A DNA stretch of 64,000 bases from Boletus sp. NGJ. Taxonomy: Eukaryota; Basidiomycota; Agaricomycetes; Boletales; Boletaceae. The number at the start of each line of letters is the position of its first letter. The stretch's first letter is position 1. Location: assembly GCA_019096195.1 (NCBI GenBank), contig JAGTXK010000136.1:434001-498000 (forward strand), given 5' to 3'. Under the pieces are notes generated by a model that was not told the origin of the DNA, did no database searches, and worked only from the letters and a program-made list of their open reading frames with translations. Below are positions 55,475 to 64,000 of the stretch, piece by piece. Made by a program: the position numbers and the translations under genes.

Positions 55475-56267
55475 ATGTTCAACCTCAAAAACATTAAGGA
55501 GTGGTCCAACAAGCACATCACAGAGAATGAGGACAAGGAGGTGGAGGTCAGTGATGTCAAGTACACTGAGCAGCAGAGAAAAGCATGGGCCTGGAAGGAG
55601 GAGGTGGAGAGGAGAGCATTGAAGGAGATGGAGTGGAAGGTGCAAGAGGGGGCAGAGAGGGTGCATTAAGAGGCTGAGGAGGAGGCCATCAATTAAGTAA
55701 ATGATAGTCACCAGAGTATGATGGAGCTAATGGAATGATAGGCGAAGGAGATCCAGGTGTGACAAAGTGTCTGACAGGGGAAGGAGAGGGCATTAGCAGA
55801 GCAACCATGCTCCTGCTGCAACCACTGAGGCCTTAAGTATGTACTTGGCCATGAAAAATCCCAAGTCATGTGTCAAGTGCTGTGATGCAAAGGCGAAATG
55901 TGAGTGGCCTGGGGAGGAGTAGCTGGAGAGGTAGAAGAAGTGGAGGAGGGTAGGAGAGGACGAGGTGGGGTCTAGTGGCTCCAATGGAAATGAGGCAGGG
56001 CGATGGTGGGGCTCTTGGGGATCCTTCAGGAGATCTGGAATGCCCTTAAATCGCAAAACAGATAGTTTGACTGGCAGAATTCTCTGCTGGAGCATCTGGT
56101 GGAGCTGAAGGTGGAGGAGATGTACAGGAGTGAGGAGTTGAGGGAGGAGATAGGAGAAGAGGTGGAGAAGGAGGTGGAGACAGAGTTGGCTGGATTGGCC
56201 ATGAAGGTAATAGAGGAAGGTGAAAAGTGTGAAAAGGGGGGTGAAGAGGGAGAAGAAGAGTAGTAGT
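55475..56267 (+). pseudogene. Antisense ORF in gypsy-4 3' region: zinc-cluster/coiled-coil
   Basis: Opposite to pol, between chromodomain and LTR, a plus-strand frame starts MFNLKNIKEWSNKHITENED and stays recognisable for about 260 codons. The first part is helical and charged (KAWAWKEEVERRALKEMEWK). Near 55866-55915 another frame encodes KSCVKCCDAKAKCEWPGEE, a Cys-x2-Cys-x6-Cys half-cluster like fungal binuclear zinc domains. Then comes an acidic, Glu/Val-rich coiled-coil tail (LLEHLVELKVEEMYRSEELR; EEVEKEVETELAGLAMKVIE). Stops inside are mostly TGA, TAA or TAG in places where CGA, CAA or CAG would fit. Function unknown: an accessory retroelement gene or a captured host gene. Confidence 0.6.
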
Positions 56268-57041
56268 TAGTTTACAACTTTTTGAATGGAGTTTCTTGTC
56301 CGATTATGCAAAGTGAGGTCTGGGCTTGTCCAGATAGCAAGTATAATAGTTGAGGACAAGTTTGGAAGCATGACCAAGCTCAGTGGCTAACAGCCAGGAG
56401 GTTTCTTCATTTGTTTCTTCGTATCCTAACCAATGGACAAGATACAGGAGTTTGCAGTTCTGGCAACATTAATCTATCTTCAAGTCAAGGATCTTTGAAA
56501 CTTTATACTCTGGTTCTTCATCTACTTCGACTGGAGGTGGCAGAGGTTATACCTGATTAGGTAGCTGGAAGATGTGGAAGACCAGGTGAACAGACTTCAT
56601 TGACTCTGGGAGTCAGAGGATGAAGGAATGGGAGCCTGCCTAAGCAATGATTGAGTAAGGCCCAAGGTTCTTCTCAGAGAGTTTTTTAGAAGGCCTTGTG
56701 GAATGGAAGTACTTTGCTTTTATGAAGACCAGGTCACTGATTATGAAGTCTGGTGCTGGAGATCACCTAGCATCTGTGGATCCTTGGTAATGCTTCAGAG
56801 TGGCAGCCATCTCCTCACAGAGATAATCATAGAGGGAATCGAGATCTATGGAGTACTCATGAGCTTTAGCTGAAATAAGGTCAGGCTTAGGATATACCAT
56901 AATGTTGGGATGATAGCCTTTATTGGCAAAGAACAGGGAAACACCAGTAGTAGCACTCAGAATATTGTTGTATGCAAACTCCACTAATGAAAGAAGTTTG
57001 GATCAGTTATTTTGCTGGTAGTTGCAATAAATGCAGAGGTA

Positions 57042-58640
57042 CAGTGGCTCAAAAAAGTGTCCCAATGTTTGACTATTTTGCAAAGACTTGACATTTGCAA
57101 AAGAACCAAAAGGTATTAGCTCTAACCCTTGCTGGGCCATTGATAGCCCTAATCCTTGCCCTGAAGATGGGCCCTTAGTCATGTGAGTTGGTTGTCATGG
57201 TACTGAGTTATAGCCATATTAAAAGGATATGTCATTGGGACACTTATTTGACCCTGATATTATCAACTATCATTTAGTAAATAACATAAGGTTCTGATGG
57301 ATGCTGTGCTTCAACCCTGTCTGATTATGTCACTTACATAACTCCAAATGGTATAAAGAGCAGAGATACCATTCAGCCAACCCTACTTCATTATGAAATC
57401 CACTCCCTCCTCTGCTAGAGCCAATATTCTTTTTCTCTCTGAATCTGGCCTTTCTACTAGGCAAATATCATTCCAAACTGGTCTGGGGAAGTCTACTGTG
57501 GCCAGGGTTATCAAGGAGATCCACCCAGGCAAGGAAAACATCAAATTAGGATGTCCTTCTAAACTTTCTCCTACTGATAAAAGGAGAATTGTCTCTAGTA
57601 TTACCTCTGGCAAAGTTGAAAATGCTGTCCAGGCCACCCATCTCATCAATTCTGCTCTCTCTTCTCCTGTCTCTGCTCAAACTGTTAGGAATGTTCTCAA
57701 GTCTGCATCTCTCAAGGCTGTAGTCAAGAAAAAGAAGCCACTCTTGTCTGTGAAGCATAGGCAACATAGGCTAGCCTTTGCTCTCAAGCACCAACATTGG
57801 ACTGTGGAGGACTGGACTAGGGTTATATGGTCAGATGAAACCAAGATCAACAGGATTGGGTCAGATGGAAGGAAGTATGTATGGAAATTGGCAGGAAAGT
57901 CTTTGCAAGACAAGGAAGTTCAGGGAACAGTAAAGTTTGGAGGAGGTTCCTTGATGGTTTGGGGATGCATGAGTTGGAGTGGAGTGGGGATTCTTGCAGA
58001 GGTTGAAGGGAGGATGAATGCTGAGCAGTATGTCTCCATTTTGGAGGATAATCTGCTTCCTTCCATGGAAAATTCTGGAATTCCTGAAGAGAGCATTATC
58101 TTTCAACAAGATAATGACCCCAAGCACACCTCTAAAAGAGCCAAGGAGTGGCTGGAACCTCAAGGGATCAAGCTTCTTGACTGGCCAGCACAATCTCCAG
58201 ACCTTAATCCCATTGAACATCTCTGGCAAATCCTCAAAAAAAAACTCAATAGCTATACAACACCACCAAAAGGAGTATGGGAGCTTTGGGAGAGAATTGA
58301 AGTGGAGTGGGGGAAGATAGAGGTTGAGGAGTGTCAAGGATTGATAGAGAGTATGCCTAGAGGACTAGAGGCAGTGATAAAAGCAAAGGGAGGGCATACA
58401 AAGTACTAAATTGAAGAATAGAAATGTTGCTCAAAAAAGTGTCCCAATGACATGTCACTTTAATATGGCTATATCTCAGTGCCATGACAACCAAATTATA
58501 TGACTAAGGGCTCATCTTCAGGGCAAGGATTAGGGCTATCAATGGCCCAGCAAGGGTTAGGGCTAATACCTTTTGGTTCTTTTGCAAATGTCAAGCCTTT
58601 GCAAAATAGCCAAACATTGGGACACTTTTTTGAGCCACTG
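57042..58640 (+). mobile_element. Tc1/mariner element, family B, copy 2 (1599 bp)
   Basis: The element begins CAGTGGCTCAAAAAAGTGTC at 57042 and ends with the reverse complement at 58640, flanked by TA (57040-57041 and 58641-58642). It has the same length as copy 1, in opposite orientation, and is antisense to the gypsy integrase it interrupts. Inner inverted copies of the tip lie at about 57234-57253 and 58430-58449. Confidence 0.95.
57393..58409 (+). CDS. Tc1-B transposase, intact (338 aa), copy 2
   Basis: The 338-codon frame is open from ATG 57393 to the stop at 58409. Asp148, Asp240 and Glu275 give DD34E; both helix-turn-helix regions and the KKKK patch (112-115) are present. Residues Leu127, Trp195, Leu201 and Gly324 distinguish it from copy 1. 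The related Tc1-A enzyme has Trp-Asn at the 194-196 region and Arg-Arg at 323-324, so Gly324 is probably the derived change here and Gly195 the derived change in copy 1. With both terminal repeats and TA duplications visible, this is a candidate autonomous element. Confidence 0.93.
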   Translation: MKSTPSSARANILFLSESGLSTRQISFQTGLGKSTVARVIKEIHPGKENIKLGCPSKLSPTDKRRIVSSITSGKVENAVQATHLINSALSSPVSAQTVRNVLKSASLKAVVKKKKPLLSVKHRQHRLAFALKHQHWTVEDWTRVIWSDETKINRIGSDGRKYVWKLAGKSLQDKEVQGTVKFGGGSLMVWGCMSWSGVGILAEVEGRMNAEQYVSILEDNLLPSMENSGIPEESIIFQQDNDPKHTSKRAKEWLEPQGIKLLDWPAQSPDLNPIEHLWQILKKKLNSYTTPPKGVWELWERIEVEWGKIEVEECQGLIESMPRGLEAVIKAKGGHTKY

Positions 58641-58975
58641 TACAGTTCAAGTGTCTGGTTCATTTGTTCTGTCTGACCATCTTCTTTGGGATGGTAACCA
58701 GAGGTAAAGTGGAGGTGGATATTGAGAGCTTTTCCAAGTGAGCAGAAAAAGTGGGAGACAAATTCTGAACCTTGATTGGAGGTAATGTGGGAGGGAACTC
58801 TATGCTTAGAAAAGATGTGGAGTAGGAAGAGTTTTGCCAAGTCTGGAAAAGTTACTGTGTTGTACATTGGAATGAATATGCACTGTTTGGATAATCAGTC
58901 TATGATGATGAGAATAGTAGTAAATCTGGAGGATGAGGGGAGTTGCTCAATGAAATCCATAGAGATGGTTTGAGT

Positions 58976-59455
58976 GGCCCAGTAGTTCAGTAGTTCATTG
59001 ATCCAGCAATCCAGTAATGCAGTAGTTCAGTGGTTTAGTAGTTTAGTAGTTTAGTAGTTCAGTGATCCAATAGTTCAGTGGTCTAGTAAACCCAGTGATC
59101 TAGTAGTTCAGTAGTTCAGTGGTCCAGTCATTCAGTAACTTAGTGATCCAGTCATTTAGTAGTTAAGTGGTATATCAGTCATCTAGTCCACCAGGGCACA
59201 AGTATTCCAGTATACTATATCAGTCTATCAGTTCATCCAGTACACTAGTTATCCAACCCTCCAGTGCACAAGTGCTCTAGTACTCCAGTCCACCACTTCA
59301 TTCAGTACACCAGTCCATTAGTAGTCCAGCAGTCCATATATCCAGTACATCAGTCATTCAGCCTACCAGGGCACAAGTACAGTGCTCCAGTACTCCAGTT
59401 ATTCAGTCTGCTAGTCCACAATACTCTAGTACACTACTCATCTAGTCTGTTAGTA
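58976..59455 (-). repeat. 8-bp-period satellite (CAGTAGTT), copy 2
   Basis: Tandem octamers such as CAGTAGTT, CAGTGATC, TAGTAGTT and CAGTCATT are the reverse complement of the unit at 48045-48640. From about 59190 a longer pattern with 'agggcacaagta' and 'ccagtactccagt' repeats three times. It starts exactly where the integrase fragment at 58975 ends. Confidence 0.9.
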
Positions 59456-59544
59456 AATTCACACTTTATGCTTTTGACACTCAGTTTAACACCTGCATTT
59501 ATCCAAGTGAACAAGTTGAATATATTTCCAGTAATACCATATAT

Positions 59545-59665
59545 AAAGGTATAGCAAAAAGTGCACAAAAGTGTAGCAAAGTGTAGCAAAGAAAATGTAG
59601 TAAACACAATATAGCCACAAAGCACACAAAAGTGTAGCAAAGTGTGGCAAAAAGTATAGTACTCC
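59545..59665 (+). repeat. AGTGTAGCAA minisatellite
   Basis: Roughly ten-base units (agtgtagcaa, agtgcacaaa, agtgtggcaa) recur at 59552-59652. Short overlapping frames here (Cys/Phe/Tyr/Leu-rich on the minus strand) are repeat artefacts. Confidence 0.85.
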
Positions 59666-59819
59666 TCCCCCCATATAGTGACCTCAAAAACCCTTTCTAT
59701 ACTAACCCTTATGGCAGTGCGTGAAGCACACTATCAGACACTGGGGGGATTTTGCTTAGCTTTGGTGAAGTTATAAATAGTACATACCCTTGGATATAAA
59801 ATCACTCCCTAGGTCATGT

Positions 59820-60175
59820 GATTTGATTCCCAGCTATGGAGATATAGTCAATTCAAAACAGTAATACCATGAAAAGGGTTTTTGAGCTTTTGAATTGCTA
59901 TGTGAAATCTTAGTCATATTGTAGTATAATTGCCATTATTTGTTAGTACAAACAAAGATACACATATAAATAGTATGTCTGAGTTTAAACATAGCTCCCG
60001 ATGGACCTAAATGGGCATGGAAAAGGGCAGGTGAGGGCCTTAGTAATAGACTGGTGCAGGGAATCCTCAAGTTTAAAGGAGGTTCTCTTATGATGTGGAG
60101 CAACATTCAGAGCAGAGGACTGGATTGATTGACCTGGATGAGTTAGCAGGACAGTGGGAGGTGCTGAAGTGTCTT
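59820..60175 (+). mobile_element. Deleted Tc1/mariner remnant (family D)
   Basis: The end region 'acaaacaaagatacacata' with '..tgtctgagttt' at 59949-59992 matches the reverse complement of 6612-6660. It is joined directly to the middle of a transposase (encoding GPKWAWKRAGEGLSNRLVQG-like and GGSLMMWSNIQ at 60002-60110). The N-terminal half and the catalytic end are missing. 'atggagatatagtcaattcaa' at 59836-59856 also matches family C inverted repeats. Confidence 0.7.
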
Positions 60176-60990
60176 GACTGTTTCTATGACAACAATAATA
60201 TTGCACTAGTTGTCTAGCCATGATGGGGAAGTGCAAGGGATTGGAATATGAAAACAGAGAGTCTGAGAGAAGATAAAATGTCCAACTTGACAAGACCAGA
60301 GTTCTGATCCAGGTCACCAAGGTTGAAGGTTAAGGGGGGGGGGGGGGGGGAATTGAACACTCTTTATGAGCTCCTTAGTCTGATTGCTATGTGGCAAGAA
60401 TGTGTTGTAGTACATACCTGGTAATCTTGAGCTCACATGTTAAAAAACAGCTGGGTAATATATTATTATGGCAGTGTGACATTGCATCCCCACTCTAGCA
60501 GCAGCATCTGTTCAACTTTGCCTTGCACCCTAGGCCTTGCCTCAACTTTAAGGTTATTATGTTGTCAAAGATAGTTGAACTCCCAAAAGGCTGGACCTGA
60601 ATGGAGCTGGTTGACTGTTGGTGGAGTAACAAAATCACAAATAGAATTTACAACTGGGGATCTAGGCATATATTTATATAAACATAAACATAAAGACGAG
60701 ACTATGGAGTGTCTGGAATGTCCATTAGCAGGCTTATGGGGATGTTGTCACAAGATTTGGTGATATGACTATCTCCCTCAATGAGTCAATAAGGGGCAAC
60801 TTATTTAATTCTGTAGGTAAGTTACTATCAGAAACAACTTCTGAATAATCATGGGCTTGGGCTGCCAGGCTGTGTACTTGAGTCTTTTACTGCTTGGAGT
60901 TCCTCTTCTCAACTGGTTCTAGCATGTGGGTTAACTTCATAAATATAATCACACCTGGTCCAACATCACTGGGCTCCTCCATTTGACCTA
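60176..60990. other. Non-coding stretch with poly-G run
   Basis: A run of 17 G lies at 60334-60350. No gene is recognised. The far end may include C-terminal FunK1 sequence, since an EKRNSKQ-like stretch on the minus strand follows the kinase remnant. Confidence 0.4.
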
Positions 60991-60994
60991 AGGG

Positions 60995-62783
60995 TTACTC
61001 CTGAGATGCATCATTCTTGGGCCACAATGAAGATGCAAGGCGATGGGCAAATATTGTGATGATGGCCTTGTGATTCTGTAGCTTCACCTTATATTTATAT
61101 TCCTTGACCTTATGCACATTGGTTGCTTCTGCATATTGCTGTGATGTAGAATTGGTATGTATTTTCTTATACAAATCAATCCCTTTCTGCATGAGTAAGT
61201 AATAATGATATTTGAAGAGATTGGTGAGTTTCTAATTAGGAGGTCAAGTGGCTTCTAACCAACAAAGAGATCAACTCTATCCCTGAGCTCTTTTTGCAAG
61301 TTAAGAAATTCACTTTTTCTCTAGCCACCAAAGTGGTTTACAGCAGAAGAGTTGAAGGTGCCAGAAATGAAAATGGTGTGCTTGTCATCAGATAGCATTG
61401 ATGAGGAGAACATCAAGGCTGTTCAAAGCACCACATAAAACAATGACTCCATGTCATCTTCAATGTCATGAAGTACATTCTTGTCTTTCACAAGGTGTGT
61501 AAACATGAACTGCCAGGTGCCCTTGACAAATTAGAAGATAGTAAATCATCAACAATATACATCACAGTGAATCTAACATACAGTGCATGTTATTTGCCAA
61601 GGTCTGACCTGTGATCTAGTAATTTTGATAAGTTCCAATCTATCAAAACACCTCACCCACAAACTATGATGATATTTCCAGCACTAATGTCATGGTGTAG
61701 GATCCACAGCTTGAATGCACTCACTTTGATGAGCTGTGAGGTGGGGGTTGTGATGTTCAATCATCAATCTAGGAATTTAATCAATGTCAGATTGACTCAT
61801 CAAGTAGAGCATCATGAATACCTGTATGAGTTTGTGAGTAGAACCAAATTCCATTAACCTCTGTCCAACAACATCTAGAACAAGTTGGTAGTGACAGTAA
61901 GCCATGATCATTGTTTTAGAGGGACAAACCCAAGCACAAGACACCAGATTCCACATTTGTGTCATTTGTTTGGGCCAGCTTGTTACATCATCATGTGTGA
62001 GGCAAGTGGTGACATGCTCAACTTTGGCTCCATTCAATTTTGCATAGGTCTTGCCCTCAGGAAGAACACCAGGAGAATAGACATACCACAAGTCTCTTAA
62101 GAATACAATGCATTGTCTCACAGGATCATATGCAGGACATGGTCAGGTAGTACAGCCAATGGGTGGCATTAGCAAAGTGACTGGAGCAGAAATAATACTG
62201 TAACTATTTGAGTTCCATGGCCATCTGCATTTGGCATCTCCATCTTGAACATGGATGCATCATTGGGGAGGTTCAGGTGTTCTCTCACAGGCATGGCTTC
62301 TTTTTCAGAAGTCAGAACAATGATAGTATTAACATCATGCAATTCCAGAGGAGCTTGGGAATAACAAGCAAAGAATTCTGTGAGTGATGCATCAGAGTTG
62401 TATTTGATAGGTTTAGTGATGACTGCCCCTTCTCTACCCCATCAAATTATATGTGCAGTGTCATGCACAATAAGAACAGAGAATGTGTTGGTCCAAAATT
62501 GTGAACTGAGTTGTGCTGTAGCATATGCTATGATCTGTCCTAACATATCTTTCACCTTTTTTGTATCACAAAAGAATATGGATTTCTAAAAGAAGAGTGT
62601 GGAGTGGAGTGGGAAAAATGGACTGTGGTAAGCATCCCACTTGAACTCAACATGTATGTCAAATTTGGAGGAATCACAAGTGGTATCATCTGAAATTGGG
62701 CTTAATTTGGAAATTGAACCTCTAGCAGTTTCAACACAGCTGGCTTGAAACATAAATGGAATGTCCAAACCCTCAAGAGCCAA
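60995..62783 (-). pseudogene. FunK1-type fungal protein kinase, degenerate
   Basis: On the minus strand: SSKFDIHVEFKWDAYHSPFF near 62670; KDMLGQIIAYATAQLSSQFW and TFSVLIVHDTAHIIWWGREG near 62555-62440, the typical FunK1 N-terminal domain; GVLPEGKTYAKLNGAKVEHV near 62065-62010; YQLVLDVVGQRLMEFGSTHK near 61895-61835; the catalytic loop LWILHHDISAGNIIIV near 61710-61660, where HHDxSxxN stands for HRDxSxxN; LIDWNLSKLLDHRSD near 61650-61610; and GTWQFMFTHLVKDKNVLHDI, DDMESLFYVVL near 61520-61445. The C-terminal segment ends at 60995. Several stops and frameshifts interrupt it. FunK1 kinases are strongly expanded in mushrooms, with unknown substrates. Confidence 0.85.
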
Positions 62784-63117
62784 CTAACAATACAATGCAC
62801 AAATAAATTACATGCAGCACATCATAATAACTGTGTTTAACACGTCACTCACCAAACAATTGACAGAAATCCTCAGCCACACCACTCACTGGTGTAAGTC
62901 CAACATAAACAAATTTTGGTGTCCACCAGATGTTACCTTGACTGGGGCATGTACCCCTAGAGGAGTGACTGAACTACTGAGAAAGGCTACTACATTGGAA
63001 TTCCCAGGGTAAGCAGATAATAATATTTGAGCACACAGTTTTCAAGTGACTTTTTCCATTCTGCCAAAGGGGTCACAGTAGCTTGTATACATAGAGCATA
63101 CAAAATTCACGATCACC
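62784..63117. other. Intergenic gap between FunK1 remnant and SEC13
   Basis: No gene is seen. The part next to 63117 should contain the SEC13 3' UTR and polyadenylation site. The plus frame 62812-63012 has no recognisable motif. Confidence 0.5.
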
Positions 63118-64000
63118 TCAACTATTCATGTCACTCACACACTCCCAACCGCCCTTCAAGTTCTCTTTCCAAAGCGTCACCTTTCCGTCACCACAGCTTA
63201 CGGCAAGGATGTTACCTGCGAGGCTCCATGACACACGCCAAACAACATCGGGAAACTTCCCCGGTGTTGTCGGCGTATTCTGGGATGCAGTAGGGGACGG
63301 GTCAAGGGCCGTCTTGACCCATGGTGCGGTCGGCGTGTCCTTGGTCCAAATGAGCACAGACTTGTCCTATGATCAATAAACCAATGGGATGTCAGAAAAG
63401 CATCACATCACCCTCTACCTCCACTTCCCAGACATACCTGCGACGCTGTGGCTATATAGCTCCTTGGCAGTCCGATATTTGGAGCCCATGCGACGTCGCG
63501 CACCCAATCTCCGTGTCCCTCGAGTGTCTCCTCCTCGACCCACGTCTGGGTGTCATCGCGGAAAGACCAGATCTTGACGAGGTTGTCGCAACCAGCGCTG
63601 GCAAAGCGTTTAAAAGGCGCGGGAGGGGCTGGCGCTCCGAGCTGATGTGGGTGGATAAGCGAGCCGGGGTGGGTGGCGGGGGCCCAGGAGACAGCATTGC
63701 AGCCGATAGCATGGCCGTTAAAGATATCGGCGACCCACTGACCGTCGTCTGGAGAGGGTGTTCGGTAAAAGTCGGTGGAATCATCAACGATAGGTTCGAA
63801 ATAAAAGTAAGGTAGAATGGACCTTTGAATGTGAGTACAGAAACCTTTCCATCGGAAGAGGCGCATGCCAGGATAGCACCTAACTCGTGAGGGGCCCAAG
63901 AGATAGAGTTGACTACACAATAGCAGAGGGTCAGATGAGCACATGCATGTAGACGCAGGAAGCACCTGATGCGCTGTGCAACGAGTGCTCCTTGATTTTC
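63118..64000 (-). CDS. SEC13: SEC13, COPII/nuclear pore WD40 protein (partial)
   Basis: Four exons on the minus strand are 64000-63966 (runs off the window), 63912-63823, 63748-63438 and 63366-63118 (stop TGA). Introns 63965-63913 (53 bp), 63822-63749 (74 bp) and 63437-63367 (71 bp) all keep the WD40 frame across GT/AG. Motifs in order are [103 protein letters not shown] and [15 protein letters not shown]. These match the C-terminal WD repeats of Sec13, which pairs with Sec31 in the COPII coat and with Nup145C/Nup84 at the nuclear pore. The donor GTCCAT at 63822 is unusual. The N-terminal repeats lie outside the window. This looks intact and is the only clear host housekeeping gene here. Confidence 0.95.

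Larger units (their letters stand above)
56290..58975 (-). pseudogene. gypsy-4-family integrase core and chromodomain, 3' part
   Basis: On the minus strand this starts near 58975 with TISMDFIEQLP, the first strand of the integrase core. Then come TILIIID with the next residues broken by a stop, FSKHRVPSHITSNQGSEFVS near 58800 and YHPKEDGQTEQMNQTLEL near 58690-58645. Tc1-B copy 2 interrupts at 58640-57042. Integrase resumes with NNWSKLLSLVEFAYNN near 57015-56970, then a C-terminal region (FFANKGYHPNIMVYPKPD). The chromodomain lies near 56510-56400 (EYKVSKILDLKID, LLYLVHWLGYEETNEETSWL). It begins at the codon position where the plus-strand gypsy-4 copy stops. Confidence 0.85.

Noticed and set aside
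46198-58640. Inversion caused by recombination between the two inverted Tc1-B copies
   Set aside because: Each copy retains contiguous gypsy integrase coding on both its flanks and its own TA duplication, so no exchange occurred between them.
59434-59687. Cys/Phe/Tyr/Leu-rich membrane-like short ORFs on the minus strand
   Set aside because: They are translations of the AGTGTAGCAA minisatellite in three frames and therefore artefacts of repetition.
63369-63815. 148-codon plus-strand ORF at the right end
   Set aside because: It is antisense to SEC13 exons and introns and is explained by the WD40 gene.

Overview
The window looks like nuclear DNA of a filamentous basidiomycete fungus, probably an Agaricomycete. 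The right edge carries a spliced SEC13 gene with introns of 53-74 bp. Next to it is a decayed FunK1-type fungal protein kinase. The rest is a dense transposon graveyard typical of heterochromatic islands in this group: chromodomain Ty3/gypsy elements, a tyrosine-recombinase (DIRS/Ngaro-like) retroelement, Ty1/copia, Tc1/mariner, PIF/Harbinger and hAT remnants. I see no prokaryotic features, CRISPR array, rRNA or clear tRNA gene.

Layout. 1-6290: one Ty3/gypsy chromovirus on the minus strand (called gypsy-1 here), with two near-identical LTRs. It sits inside a Tc1-like transposase whose 5' part remains at 6291-6700. 6.9-13.1 kb: decayed DNA with a gypsy protease remnant and dispersed direct repeats. 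13.1-13.6 kb: an unrecognised coding remnant. 13.6-17.75 kb: a tyrosine-recombinase retroelement (gag-like, RT-RNase H, recombinase), with its two terminal blocks joined in an inverted copy at 18.98-19.44 kb. 19.4-20.8 kb: an old Tc1 element. 20.8-21.9 kb: a gypsy RT scrap. 22-28 kb: minus-strand host-like pseudogenes, including a JmjC-type dioxygenase and an ATP-grasp-like protein. 28.4-29.5 kb: unknown remnants and a Lys/Glu/Gly-rich ORF. 30.0-31.6 kb: a well bounded Tc1 element inside a gypsy gag (gypsy-2, to 33.8 kb). 33.9-36.65 kb: gypsy-3 pol on the plus strand. 36.7-38.1 kb: an internally deleted copia. 39.6-40.5 kb: a Harbinger transposase.

41.1-48.05 kb is the 5' part of another gypsy (gypsy-4). 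It is interrupted by a 974-bp solo LTR with a 5-bp target duplication and by a 1599-bp Tc1 element with an intact 338-aa transposase. It stops inside integrase at an 8-bp-period satellite. 48.6-54.8 kb holds unrecognised remnants and a hAT transposase. 54.98-58.98 kb carries, in inverse orientation, an LTR, an antisense zinc-cluster/coiled-coil ORF, a chromodomain and the integrase 3' part of the same gypsy family. This integrase resumes where the 41-48 kb copy stops, is split by a second 1599-bp copy of the same Tc1 element, and is bordered by the same satellite in mirrored orientation. The simplest reading is one nested retrotransposon split by a satellite and then by an inversion.

How it fits together. 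Apart from SEC13 and the two 338-aa Tc1 transposases, every coding region I could recognise is broken. In gypsy-1 the damage is 11 in-frame stop codons and no frameshift; each stop is explicable by a C-to-T or G-to-A transition, mostly CGA to TGA. The Harbinger transposase has lost all three catalytic acids by changes that are also G-to-A. This points to deamination-type transition mutation of repeats followed by nesting of younger elements into older ones. Everything was read by eye: protein family calls rest on motif recognition, and element ends on visible repeats and target duplications.
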